Origin: CAZFIO01 sp964519585
GTDB lineage: Bacteria > Bacillota > Clostridia > Tissierellales > Tissierellaceae
Assembly (NCBI GenBank): GCA_964519585.1
Contig: CAZFIO010000044.1
Location: forward strand, 1 to 13,973
Direction: 5' to 3'
DNA: 13,973 bases
The translations under genes and the position numbers were made by a program. This document shows positions 6,224 to 13,464 of this stretch, one piece after another. Position 1 is the first letter of the stretch. The number at the start of each line of letters is the position of its first letter. Under the pieces are notes generated by a model. It had not been told where the DNA came from and searched no databases. It saw only the letters and a program-made list of their open reading frames with translations.

Positions 6224-7651
6224 TTATTTCTTTTCATCTAATAAATGTTTAGCAGCTATTCCAGGTTCTGTCATAGCAAATGGGTCCAGAATTTCATCCA
6301 ATTCTTCTTCTGTTAGAAAGCCCTCTTTTATTGTTAATTCTCTTACAGGTTGGCCTGTCTCTATGGCTATTTTTGCAACCTTTGCTGCATTTTTATAGCC
6401 TACATGAGGAACGATAGCTGTGATAGTACCAACACTTCCATCTACCAAGGCCTTGCATCTTTCTATATTTGCTGTTACATCTTTTACTAGGTTTTCCCTA
6501 AATGTGGCTACTCCATTCCCTAAGGTTTCTAGGGACTCATAAAGGTTGTATAGTAGAACTGGCTCAAATACATTAAGTTCTAGTTGTCCAGCCTCTGCAG
6601 CCATGGTAACAGCAGTATCATTTCCTATGATATTGAAGGCAACTTGACTCATAACTTCTGCAATTACAGGATTAACCTTGCCAGGCATTATTGATGATCC
6701 TGCTTGTTTTGGAGGTAAATTCAATTCTCCAAATCCACATCTTGGTCCTGATGCCATAAGTCTCATATCATTGCTCATTTTTGAAAGGTTAACGGCTGCA
6801 GTTTTTAAGGCTGCTGAAACAAATACAAATCCGTCAAGATTATTGGTTCCATCAACTAAGTCTTCTGTTTGAACTAATCCTAAATTGTTTACCTTATTAA
6901 GATTTGGTACTATAACCTTCAAGTATTCTGTATCAACATTTATACCCGTTCCTACTGCTGAGGCCCCCATATTTACAACTTTAATTCCTTCTAGGGCGTA
7001 TTCCAGTCTCTCTATATCTCTTTTGATGACTGAGCTATAGGCATGGAATTCTTGTCCTAGTCTTATTGGAACAGCATCTTGAAGATGGGTTCTTCCCATT
7101 TTTATAATTCCATCAAATTCTTTGGATTTTTCTAGCAAGGCTTCATATAACTTTTTTAATTCTTCTACAGTTCTTTGTCCTAGTCTTATGGCTGCGATTT
7201 TTCCTGCTGTTGGGAAGGAATCATTTGTTGATTGACCCATATTTACATGGTCATTTGGATGTACCCTGTCGTATACTCCCAATTCACCACCAAGTAGTTC
7301 ATTGGCCCTATTTGCAATAATTTCATTAGCTGCCATGTTTGCAGATGTTCCTGCCCCACCTTGTATAGGATCTACTATAAACTGGTCATGCAGCTTTCCT
7401 TCTAAGATTTCTTCACTAGCTTTAACAATGGCATCTTTTACTTCTTCAGTCATTATTCCAGCTTCAAAATTAGATTCTGCACATGCTATTTTTACCTCTG
7501 CTAGGCCCTTAATCAACTCTTCATGTATAGTTCTACCTGTAATTGTAAAGTTTGATGCTGCCCTTATAGCATTTACACCATAATATGCATCTGCAGGAAC
7601 CTGAACTTCACCTATAGAATCACTTTCAATCCTAAACTCCTTCTCAGTCAT
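6224..7651 (-). CDS. aspA: Aspartate ammonia-lyase (aspartase)
   Basis: The enzyme reversibly converts L-aspartate to fumarate and ammonia in the cytoplasm, as a homotetramer in this family. The product is 475 residues from the ATG at 7651, which has AAGGGGGAT upstream; the ATG ten codons earlier has no such site. The fumarase/aspartase signature GSSIMPGKVN lies at residues 318-327, on the flexible loop that carries the catalytic serine (S319 here). Other conserved blocks are DPIQGGAGTS (94-103), QSTND (140-144) and GRTHLQDAVPIRLGQEF (186-202). The last block, with QDAVP in place of QDATP, and the close similarity throughout to Bacillus AnsB-type aspartases favour aspartase over class II fumarase. 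The genome also has a class I fumarase next door (12898-13973), which fits separate roles. AspA would feed fumarate into, or drain it from, the fum/cit pathway upstream. It has a promoter-like sequence at 7696-7729 and a strong terminator downstream. Confidence 0.93.
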   Translation of the reverse strand: MTEKEFRIESDSIGEVQVPADAYYGVNAIRAASNFTITGRTIHEELIKGLAEVKIACAESNFEAGIMTEEVKDAIVKASEEILEGKLHDQFIVDPIQGGAGTSANMAANEIIANRANELLGGELGVYDRVHPNDHVNMGQSTNDSFPTAGKIAAIRLGQRTVEELKKLYEALLEKSKEFDGIIKMGRTHLQDAVPIRLGQEFHAYSSVIKRDIERLEYALEGIKVVNMGASAVGTGINVDTEYLKVIVPNLNKVNNLGLVQTEDLVDGTNNLDGFVFVSAALKTAAVNLSKMSNDMRLMASGPRCGFGELNLPPKQAGSSIMPGKVNPVIAEVMSQVAFNIIGNDTAVTMAAEAGQLELNVFEPVLLYNLYESLETLGNGVATFRENLVKDVTANIERCKALVDGSVGTITAIVPHVGYKNAAKVAKIAIETGQPVRELTIKEGFLTEEELDEILDPFAMTEPGIAAKHLLDEKK

Positions 7652-7695
7652 TGGATATCCCCCTTTATATATAAATCTCATAATATTAATCTTTA

Positions 7696-7729
7696 ATTAT
7701 ATGGTAACTCTTTGTTTGTATTTTGTCAA
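7696..7729 (-). promoter_or_regulatory. Candidate sigma-A promoter for aspA
   Basis: On the minus strand a perfect -35 box TTGACA (7729-7724) is followed by TACCAT at a 17-base spacing and by a perfect TATAAT (7701-7696) at a longer 22-base spacing. Either could serve as the -10 region. It lies about 45 bases before the aspA start and just past the malQ stop, with no terminator between. AspA could therefore be read both from here and from the upstream operon. Confidence 0.5.
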
Positions 7730-7740
7730 TCTATAAGCCT

Positions 7741-9216
7741 TTACCTACCATAGAGTTCAGTTAAACTTCTTATCTTTCTAGCTAATTCTTCCTTTAAATC
7801 ATCTTCATTTACCCGCCAGGTCCAATTGTTTCTTGGACTTCCTGGGGTGTTCATCCTTGCATCTTCTAGTCCTAGAAAATCCTGGATTGGTGCTATAGCT
7901 AGATAGGCATTTGATGCCCAAGCCCCTCTTATAAACCCCCAGTTTAAACCTTCTTCATTATTTAACTTCAAATATTTGCTAAGGTAGTTAAATTCATCCG
8001 AACTCAGGGATTTTAACCATGTCATACTTGTAGGATTGTCATGAGTACCTGTATAGGCTAGTGTATTTTCCCCTATCCTATGTGGTAGATGAGTGCTTTC
8101 CTCATGTGGATTAAAAGCAAATTGCAGGACCTTCATATTGGGAAAGCCTGTGGATTTGACTAAATTTTCAACATCTGGGGAATAAGTCCCCAAATCTTCC
8201 ACTATTATATTAGGTCTATCTACTTCTTCCTTCAATTTCTTAAATAGTTTAATTCCAGGACCCTTTTGCCATTGACCATCTATGGCCTTATCTGCCTGGG
8301 CATCAATTTCCCAATAGGATGAAAAACCCCTAAAATGGTCCAGTCTCAAAACATCAAACAAATCCAAATTATATTTAATCCTATCAATCCACCATTTATA
8401 AGATTCCTTGTCCATTTCCTCCCAGTCATATATTGGGTTGCCCCATAATTGACCACTGGGACTAAAATAGTCTGGTGGAACTCCAGCTCGCCTTGTTAAA
8501 CTTAAATCATTGTCCACCTTAAACAGGTAGGGATTCTCCCATATATCTGAACTGTCTTCTGACACGTATAGGGGTAGGTCACCTATTATCCTGATTCCTT
8601 TATGGTTTGCATATTGTTTCAAATTCTTCCATTGCTTGAAAAAATAATATTGGGTAAATACCCAAAAATATATCTCTTCCTTGTTTTCCTTTTGGAAGTC
8701 CCTAACCATTGGTGAAGTACAGTCCTTATATTCACTAGGCCAATCTTGCCATGAAAGATTTTTGAATTTGTTTTTCAAGCTCATAAATAATGCTAGCCCG
8801 CCAAGCCAGTCCTTGTTTTCTTTATGAAAGTCTTTTAGTTGGTCTTTTATCTTATGAAAGGAATTTTTGTAGGCTAATCTTAATATATGATATTTATTTT
8901 CATATAGGAGTCCATAATCAACCCTTTCTGGGTCCTTGCCTAAATCATATTCCTTCACTAGCTGTTTATCTAAGTAGCCCTCTTTGATAAATTCATCTAA
9001 ATCTATAAAGTAGGGATTGCCACCATAGGATGAAAAACACTGGTAGGGCGAGTCAGCAAACCCTGTAATCCCTAAGGGTAGGACCTGCCAGTACTTGACT
9101 TTTGACTTTTTTAGAAAGTCTATAAATCTATATGCTTCCGCTCCAAAATCTCCTATACCATATTTTCCTGGTAAGGAGGATATATGCATAAGTATTCCAC
9201 TTGAACGTTCTTTCAT
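7741..9216 (-). CDS. malQ: 4-alpha-glucanotransferase (amylomaltase, GH77)
   Basis: The 491-residue cytoplasmic enzyme moves alpha-1,4-glucan segments between maltodextrins, and works in maltodextrin or glycogen turnover. It opens with the family's RSSGILMHISSLPGKYGIGD and ADSPYQCFSSYGGNPYFIDL. The GH77 catalytic residues are in place: nucleophile D293 in RLDHFRG, acid/base E340 in IIVEDLG, and D393 in GTHDNP. These positions are close to those of Thermus amylomaltase. Length is normal (about 490-500) and nothing is missing. The ATG at 9216 has AAAGGGAT upstream, a site that overlaps the citC stop region. The gap to citC is only 9 bases, so malQ is almost certainly co-transcribed with the citrate-lyase genes, an odd partner for a glucan enzyme. 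No glycogen or maltose genes lie beside it, and no terminator is visible after it. Confidence 0.95.
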   Translation of the reverse strand: MKERSSGILMHISSLPGKYGIGDFGAEAYRFIDFLKKSKVKYWQVLPLGITGFADSPYQCFSSYGGNPYFIDLDEFIKEGYLDKQLVKEYDLGKDPERVDYGLLYENKYHILRLAYKNSFHKIKDQLKDFHKENKDWLGGLALFMSLKNKFKNLSWQDWPSEYKDCTSPMVRDFQKENKEEIYFWVFTQYYFFKQWKNLKQYANHKGIRIIGDLPLYVSEDSSDIWENPYLFKVDNDLSLTRRAGVPPDYFSPSGQLWGNPIYDWEEMDKESYKWWIDRIKYNLDLFDVLRLDHFRGFSSYWEIDAQADKAIDGQWQKGPGIKLFKKLKEEVDRPNIIVEDLGTYSPDVENLVKSTGFPNMKVLQFAFNPHEESTHLPHRIGENTLAYTGTHDNPTSMTWLKSLSSDEFNYLSKYLKLNNEEGLNWGFIRGAWASNAYLAIAPIQDFLGLEDARMNTPGSPRNNWTWRVNEDDLKEELARKIRSLTELYGR

Positions 9217-9225
9217 TTTATCCCT

Positions 9226-10245
9226 TTAACCTTTTCTAATCTTGTCTATTATTTTAAGCCCCTTTTCACTTTCAAGGTATTCTATTGTAGAGGAAGGTAG
9301 ATACTTATAAGCCTCATTTTTCTTTCCTTCCTTAAGGAGTTTCCTTACCAAGGAGGCACTGATGACTTCTTCATCAAGTTTTTTTCTTTCAATAACTTCA
9401 ACCCTAATATCTTCTTTTCCCAATATTTTTTTTAGACTCCTATTATAGGCCAGGGTAACTGGGTCCTTTGGTTCGGTTCCCAAAAACCTTATATCTATCT
9501 CTAGGTCCTTTGCAATTTTACTTGCAAATATCTTTCCGTCTAGGTCAGTATAAACTTCCAACATTTGATCCTTTTCCTTTAAAAAATATGTTGGAAAGGT
9601 GGCTTGGGAAATTATGTAAGGCCCACCCTTGAGAAGGGTAACTTTTTCTTCCTTTGCCAGTTCTTCTTTCATAATATTGAACCTATCTTCTAATGGGAAT
9701 ATTGACTTGTCTTCCTCTACTACAAATATAATTAAATCATCTACCTCTTCCAGGGCCCTATCTATTAAGTACCTGTGGCCTAGGGTCATCGGGTTACAGT
9801 TCATGATTATACTACCCCTTGTGCCTGATTTCTCCCCTATTAAATCTTTGGTTTTTTTCATCCACCTGTGGTAATTATAAAATCCCCCTTCAAACAGAGA
9901 GACACTTTCTGTAGAAGATACTTCCTTTAAGCCTAGAGATTCAAAAATAAGCTTATTATTAGGTGTTGTAAATACAAAGTAAGAATCATAACCTGATTCA
10001 AAAAGGTGGTTTAATAGGGACTTGTATATTGTTCCTATCAAGCCTTGTCCCGAGTATTTTTTGCAGGCAAAAAAATACTTGAGTATATTGCTATCTGCTG
10101 ATCCTGTAGCTACAATTTTCCCCTTGTCCCTAATAACAAAGGTCTTGTCAGGATAGTCAAAGTTAACTTGAAAGAGGCTTAGAAATTCTTTAATCTCTTC
10201 TATTTCCCTACTATTATTTTTATTTAATTCATCGCTGAAAAACAT
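9226..10245 (-). CDS. citC: [Citrate (pro-3S)-lyase] ligase
   Basis: CitC uses ATP and acetate to acetylate the thiol of the prosthetic group on CitD, which switches citrate lyase on. I chose the ATG at 10245 (339 residues), which has GAGGG five bases upstream. Earlier in-frame ATGs at 10257 and 10302 are weaker, and the one at 10302 falls inside the palindrome at 10273-10305. Residues 1-120 form a GNAT-like N-terminal domain (around YSGQGLIGTIYKSLL, 64-78). The nucleotidyltransferase domain follows, with the HIGH-type motif NPMTLGH at 151-157 and the second ATP motif ISASLVR at 295-301. Both motifs are intact and the length fits the family. It is the sixth gene of the fum/cit run, 60 bases after citF (the gap holds the palindrome) and 9 bases before malQ. 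Confidence 0.94.
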   Translation of the reverse strand: MFFSDELNKNNSREIEEIKEFLSLFQVNFDYPDKTFVIRDKGKIVATGSADSNILKYFFACKKYSGQGLIGTIYKSLLNHLFESGYDSYFVFTTPNNKLIFESLGLKEVSSTESVSLFEGGFYNYHRWMKKTKDLIGEKSGTRGSIIMNCNPMTLGHRYLIDRALEEVDDLIIFVVEEDKSIFPLEDRFNIMKEELAKEEKVTLLKGGPYIISQATFPTYFLKEKDQMLEVYTDLDGKIFASKIAKDLEIDIRFLGTEPKDPVTLAYNRSLKKILGKEDIRVEVIERKKLDEEVISASLVRKLLKEGKKNEAYKYLPSSTIEYLESEKGLKIIDKIRKG

Positions 10246-10272
10246 AAAATCCCTCATTTTACCCAAAGTTGT

Positions 10273-10305
10273 ATAATGCGCTGGGGACTGTCCCCAGCGC
10301 ATTAT
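10273..10305. repeat. Perfect 33-bp palindrome between citF and citC (REP-like)
   Basis: Arms ATAATGCGCTGGGGAC and GTCCCCAGCGCATTAT are exact inverted copies, 16 bp each, separated by a single T. The element begins immediately after the citF stop codon with no gap and is far richer in G+C than its surroundings. GGGGAC-n-GTCCCC palindromes of this kind occur as scattered REP-like elements in some Firmicutes; that comparison is from memory. In the transcript it would fold into a very stable hairpin between two cistrons. No T run follows on either strand, so it is more likely an mRNA 3'-end stabiliser or a mobile repeat than a plain terminator. No second copy is in the window. Confidence 0.93.
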
Positions 10306-11784
10306 CTATTTTACTTCATATATATAGTCTAAGATACTTCCATCCCTATATTCTGATAGTCCTATAATCCTCACACCTTTTTCTATAGGTTCAGGTACAC
10401 CCATTACACTTTCTGCATAGGCTTTTAAATCATGGATATCAATAATATCTAATTTTGCTTCCTTAAACTTTTCTATCAAGTCTTCTCTTAAAGGATTTAC
10501 ACATACTCCTCTTTCTGTTACCAATATATCTATAGTTGAACCAGGTGTAGTTATAACATCCACCTTATCTTTAATAAATGGTATCCTTGAGGAAAATAAT
10601 TTTGATACTATTATTGAAACCTTACTTCCAGCAGCAGTATCCTGATGTCCTCCGGATCCTCCCATTAGCAAACCATCTGACCCAGTAGTTACATTGACAT
10701 TGAAGTCAGTATCTATTTCTGTAGCTCCCAAGATTACAATATCTAGGTTATCAACAACAGCAGAGACTTCTGGGTTCCCATATTGGGATGCACTCATCCT
10801 TATATGGTTAGGATTTCTCTTAAGTGACTCTATAGCCTCTAAATCAAAGCACTGTACATCTAATAAGGAGGAAAATAGTCCTTCTTCTAGCATATTTGTC
10901 AAGTATCCTGTTATGCCCCCTGAAGCAAAACTTCCCTTTATATTGTTTTCAATCATATAGTCTTTCAAATAGGCAGTCACACCTAAGGATATTCCCCCAG
11001 CACCACTCTGATAGCTGACTCCATCCTTTAACAATCCAGTGGCTTCCATAACCTTAAGGGTTTCCTTAGCAATTTTTAAGCCTACAGGGTCCCTTGTTAC
11101 CCTGGTTGTACCTGATACTATTCCTGACTTTAAACCAATGGAATCAACCACTAATACATTGTCCACATAATCTTCTGTAATATCTGCAGGATAGTTTGGA
11201 TATTCCATAAGTGAATCTGTTACAGCTACAACCTTATTAGCTTTTATGGAATCTGCTATAACATAACCCAAAGTTCCACATGAATTGACTCCATTTACAC
11301 CCGAAATATTTCCCATATTGTCAGCACTTGGTGAAGCTATAAAGGCTACATCAATTTTCACTTCTTCATTTAGTATACTTCTGGCCCTGCCTCCATGAGA
11401 TTGCATGATTATATTTCCTTTTAATTCTCCCCTACTTATGGCCTTGCCTAGGTCTCCGGAAATATAGGAGGTAATTATGTTTTCTATGGTTCCATCATGA
11501 AGTAGGGGTATTAATTCAGCATGGGTAGGGAATAAAGAACTGGCTACTAGGGTAACTCCCTTTATTCCCTGATTTTGAACTTCTTTCATTATTCTATTTA
11601 GTACCTGATCCCCATTTCTTAAGTGATGATGGAAGGAAAGATATGCTCCATCTTTTATTTCCAGTTCCTTTATTAGGGCTGATAGGTCTTCTCTTATTTT
11701 GCTTTTTGCAGAGCTTTTAGGAGGATGGTTTGACTTATCTAAAATTTTTACATTCTGTAAACTTATATTATTTAAGTATTTCAT
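10306..11784 (-). CDS. citF: Citrate lyase alpha subunit (citrate:acetyl-ACP transferase)
   Basis: CitF swaps the acetyl group on the CitD acyl carrier thioester for citrate, the first half-reaction of citrate lyase. The product is 492 residues from the ATG at 11784, with AAGGAGGAAT directly upstream, inside the end of citE. This start is far better than the one eight codons earlier. The CoA-transferase-like fold is marked by HHHLRNGDQVLN near residue 55, IASPSADNMGNISGVNG, the segment GLLMGGSGGHQDTAAGSK and the closing ITTPGSTIDILVTERGVCVN. The length is normal for CitF (about 500) and the subunit looks intact. Its start overlaps citE by 17 bases, so its translation is probably coupled to citE. 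Its stop codon touches the palindrome at 10273-10305. Confidence 0.96.
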   Translation of the reverse strand: MKYLNNISLQNVKILDKSNHPPKSSAKSKIREDLSALIKELEIKDGAYLSFHHHLRNGDQVLNRIMKEVQNQGIKGVTLVASSLFPTHAELIPLLHDGTIENIITSYISGDLGKAISRGELKGNIIMQSHGGRARSILNEEVKIDVAFIASPSADNMGNISGVNGVNSCGTLGYVIADSIKANKVVAVTDSLMEYPNYPADITEDYVDNVLVVDSIGLKSGIVSGTTRVTRDPVGLKIAKETLKVMEATGLLKDGVSYQSGAGGISLGVTAYLKDYMIENNIKGSFASGGITGYLTNMLEEGLFSSLLDVQCFDLEAIESLKRNPNHIRMSASQYGNPEVSAVVDNLDIVILGATEIDTDFNVNVTTGSDGLLMGGSGGHQDTAAGSKVSIIVSKLFSSRIPFIKDKVDVITTPGSTIDILVTERGVCVNPLREDLIEKFKEAKLDIIDIHDLKAYAESVMGVPEPIEKGVRIIGLSEYRDGSILDYIYEVK

Positions 11785-12628
11785 CGTATTCCTCCTTATA
11801 GTCCCCACTTAATTTTAGAGTATTAAGAGCCCTTAAAATAATTGGTTTATCTATCATTTTCCCTTCAATAGAGAATGCCCCCAGGCCTTTTTCATTGGCT
11901 ACTTTTACTCCCTCTACTACCCTATGGGCATACTCAATATCAGCTTCAGATGGTGAGAATAATTTGTTTACATCCTCAGCATGTCTAGGACTAATGATAG
12001 CCTTTCCAGTCATACCTAAATCCTTTGCATTAAGGGTATCATCTCTTAGCCCCTCCATATCATCTGTGTCTGTAAAGGGTGTATCTATTGCTTGGATTCC
12101 CATAGCTTTAGCTGTAGCTATTATTCTAGATCTAGCATATTCGATTTCTTTGGATTCCTTGGTTCTTTTTGCACCTAGGTCTAGGGTTAAATCTTCTGCA
12201 CCTAGAAATACTCCTATGACCTTGTCAGATTTTTGCACTATTTCTAATGATAGTTCTAGTCCCATGGCAGTTTCCACCAAGGCAATTATATCAAAATCTA
12301 AGTTGTTTTCCTTTAAATACTCGTCTAATTTTACCATAGGCTCTATTCCAGCCTTAGGCAATACTATGCCCTTTATATTTAAATCCTTAATTCCATCTAA
12401 ATCCTCATAGAAATAAGGACTATCTAAGGGGTTTATCCTTATAAAAATATCTGTTTTTGTTTTAAAGCTAGTTAAATATTCCCTAACCAAGTCCCTAGCA
12501 GCATCTTTTTCAGATAATGCCACAGCATCTTCTAGGTCTATAATTAATCCATCTGCTCCTAGTATATCTGAGTTGTGAAGCATTCCAGGGTTATTTCCAG
12601 GGATAAATAATAAAGTTCTATAATTCAT
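11768..12628 (-). CDS. citE: Citrate lyase beta subunit (citryl-ACP lyase)
   Basis: CitE cleaves citryl-ACP into acetyl-ACP and oxaloacetate. The product is 286 residues from the ATG at 12628, with GGGAGAGG eight bases upstream; an in-frame GTG three codons earlier is less likely. It has the HpcH/HpaI aldolase-type barrel: RTLLFIPGNNP at the N-terminus, DLEDAV at residues 31-36, R64 in FIRIN, E119 in ALVETAMGLE (metal ligand region), and GAEDLTLDLG at 143-152. Length and motifs fit CitE well. Stand-alone CitE-like proteins exist, but the flanking citD and citF settle the assignment. It overlaps the end of citD by 11 bases and the start of citF by 17. Confidence 0.96.
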   Translation of the reverse strand: MNYRTLLFIPGNNPGMLHNSDILGADGLIIDLEDAVALSEKDAARDLVREYLTSFKTKTDIFIRINPLDSPYFYEDLDGIKDLNIKGIVLPKAGIEPMVKLDEYLKENNLDFDIIALVETAMGLELSLEIVQKSDKVIGVFLGAEDLTLDLGAKRTKESKEIEYARSRIIATAKAMGIQAIDTPFTDTDDMEGLRDDTLNAKDLGMTGKAIISPRHAEDVNKLFSPSEADIEYAHRVVEGVKVANEKGLGAFSIEGKMIDKPIILRALNTLKLSGDYKEEYDEILK

Positions 12629-12905
12629 CAGCTTCACCTCTCCCTCTTTCTATACAGGTTTTTACCCTAGCTACAATAGTAAAGTCTAATGCACCCTTGT
12701 CCTTAGCTACTAGGTTAACATCTGTAATCCCCTCTGCAAGTAGGGTGTCCTGAATAACTTTTTTTATATCTTGGCCGTACTGTTTTTCAACAATACTCTC
12801 TAGCTCTATATTAATATCTCCTTCCCCTTTAGACATCATTATTAGAATATCATTTGATTCTACAGTACCTGCAGTGGCCATCTTGTTTATTTGTTTTTTA
12901 TGCAT
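12618..12905 (-). CDS. citD: Citrate lyase gamma subunit (acyl carrier protein)
   Basis: CitD is the small acyl carrier protein of citrate lyase. It bears the phosphoribosyl-dephospho-CoA group through a serine. The product is 95 residues from the ATG at 12905, which overlaps the fumB stop by 8 bases (ATGCATAA) and has GGAAGGG about 11 bases upstream. The frame is open further upstream, but that part only copies fumB coding sequence in another frame. The attachment region reads TAGTVESNDILI, with S17 as the likely modified serine. The family pattern VEKQYG..I...I and DKGALDFTIVAR follows. The attachment enzymes CitX and CitG are not in this window. Confidence 0.94.
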   Translation of the reverse strand: MHKKQINKMATAGTVESNDILIMMSKGEGDINIELESIVEKQYGQDIKKVIQDTLLAEGITDVNLVAKDKGALDFTIVARVKTCIERGRGEADEL

Positions 12906-13452
12906 TTGCAAGAAATCCCTTCCTGCCAATTTCGTATAAATCATTTCCATGTACATCATTTATAACTGTCACAGGGAAGTCTTCTACATATAATTTTCTT
13001 ATAGCTTCTGCGCCTAAGTCTTCGTATGCAATTACTTCAGATGATTTCACTGATTTGGCTATCAAGGCTGCTGCACCACCTATGGCAGCAAAGTAGGTAG
13101 CTCCGTTTTTAACTATACTATCCATTACTTCTTGGTCTCTCTTACCCTTACCTATCATTCCCTTTAGGCCCTTATCTAGTAATTGGGGTGTGTAGGAGTC
13201 CATCCTATAACTTGTAGTTGGCCCAGCTGATCCTATAGCATGACCTGGTTTTGTTGGTGCAGGTCCTACATAGTAAATAATAGCACCTTCTACATCAAAG
13301 GGTAATTCTTTTCCCTCATCTAGTAATTCTACAAGTCTTTTATGGGCTGCATCCCTAGCAGTATAGATATAACCAGTTATATATACATCATCACCGGCCT
13401 TTAATTCCATTAAATCTTCAGTTTTTAAAGGTGTAGTTAATGTTTTTTTCAT
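12898..13452 (-). CDS. fumB: Class I (iron-sulfur) fumarate hydratase, beta subunit
   Basis: This is the C-terminal-domain subunit of the two-subunit, oxygen-sensitive [4Fe-4S] hydratase that interconverts malate and fumarate. The product is 184 residues from the ATG at 13452, with TAGGAGGATT upstream overlapping the alpha-subunit stop. Family blocks are TGYIYTARDAAHKR near the N-terminus, YVGPAPTKPGHAIGSAGPTT (residues about 61-80), SYRMD, the segment GKGKRDQEV and AAIGGAAALIAKSVK. The related L(+)-tartrate dehydratase beta subunit has the same layout. Fumarase is favoured by the citrate lyase and aspartase neighbours, but sequence alone does not exclude tartrate dehydratase. The gene symbol here means the beta subunit, not the E. 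coli single-chain FumB. Confidence 0.88.
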   Translation of the reverse strand: MKKTLTTPLKTEDLMELKAGDDVYITGYIYTARDAAHKRLVELLDEGKELPFDVEGAIIYYVGPAPTKPGHAIGSAGPTTSYRMDSYTPQLLDKGLKGMIGKGKRDQEVMDSIVKNGATYFAAIGGAAALIAKSVKSSEVIAYEDLGAEAIRKLYVEDFPVTVINDVHGNDLYEIGRKGFLANA

Positions 13453-13464
13453 AATTTAATCCTC

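Noticed and set aside
10246..10302. Longer CitC start at the ATG at 10302
   Set aside because: That ATG belongs to the palindrome and has no ribosome binding site; the ATG at 10245 is preceded by GAGGG and gives a family-like N-terminus.
11895..12410. 171-codon plus-strand open frame opposite citE
   Set aside because: It is antisense to an intact, motif-bearing citE; its serine-rich composition is the usual shadow of an AT-rich gene and it lacks a ribosome binding site.
12906..12959. Longer CitD start at 12959
   Set aside because: The extra residues are fumB coding sequence read in another frame and do not resemble CitD; the ATG at 12905 makes a typical 95-residue CitD.
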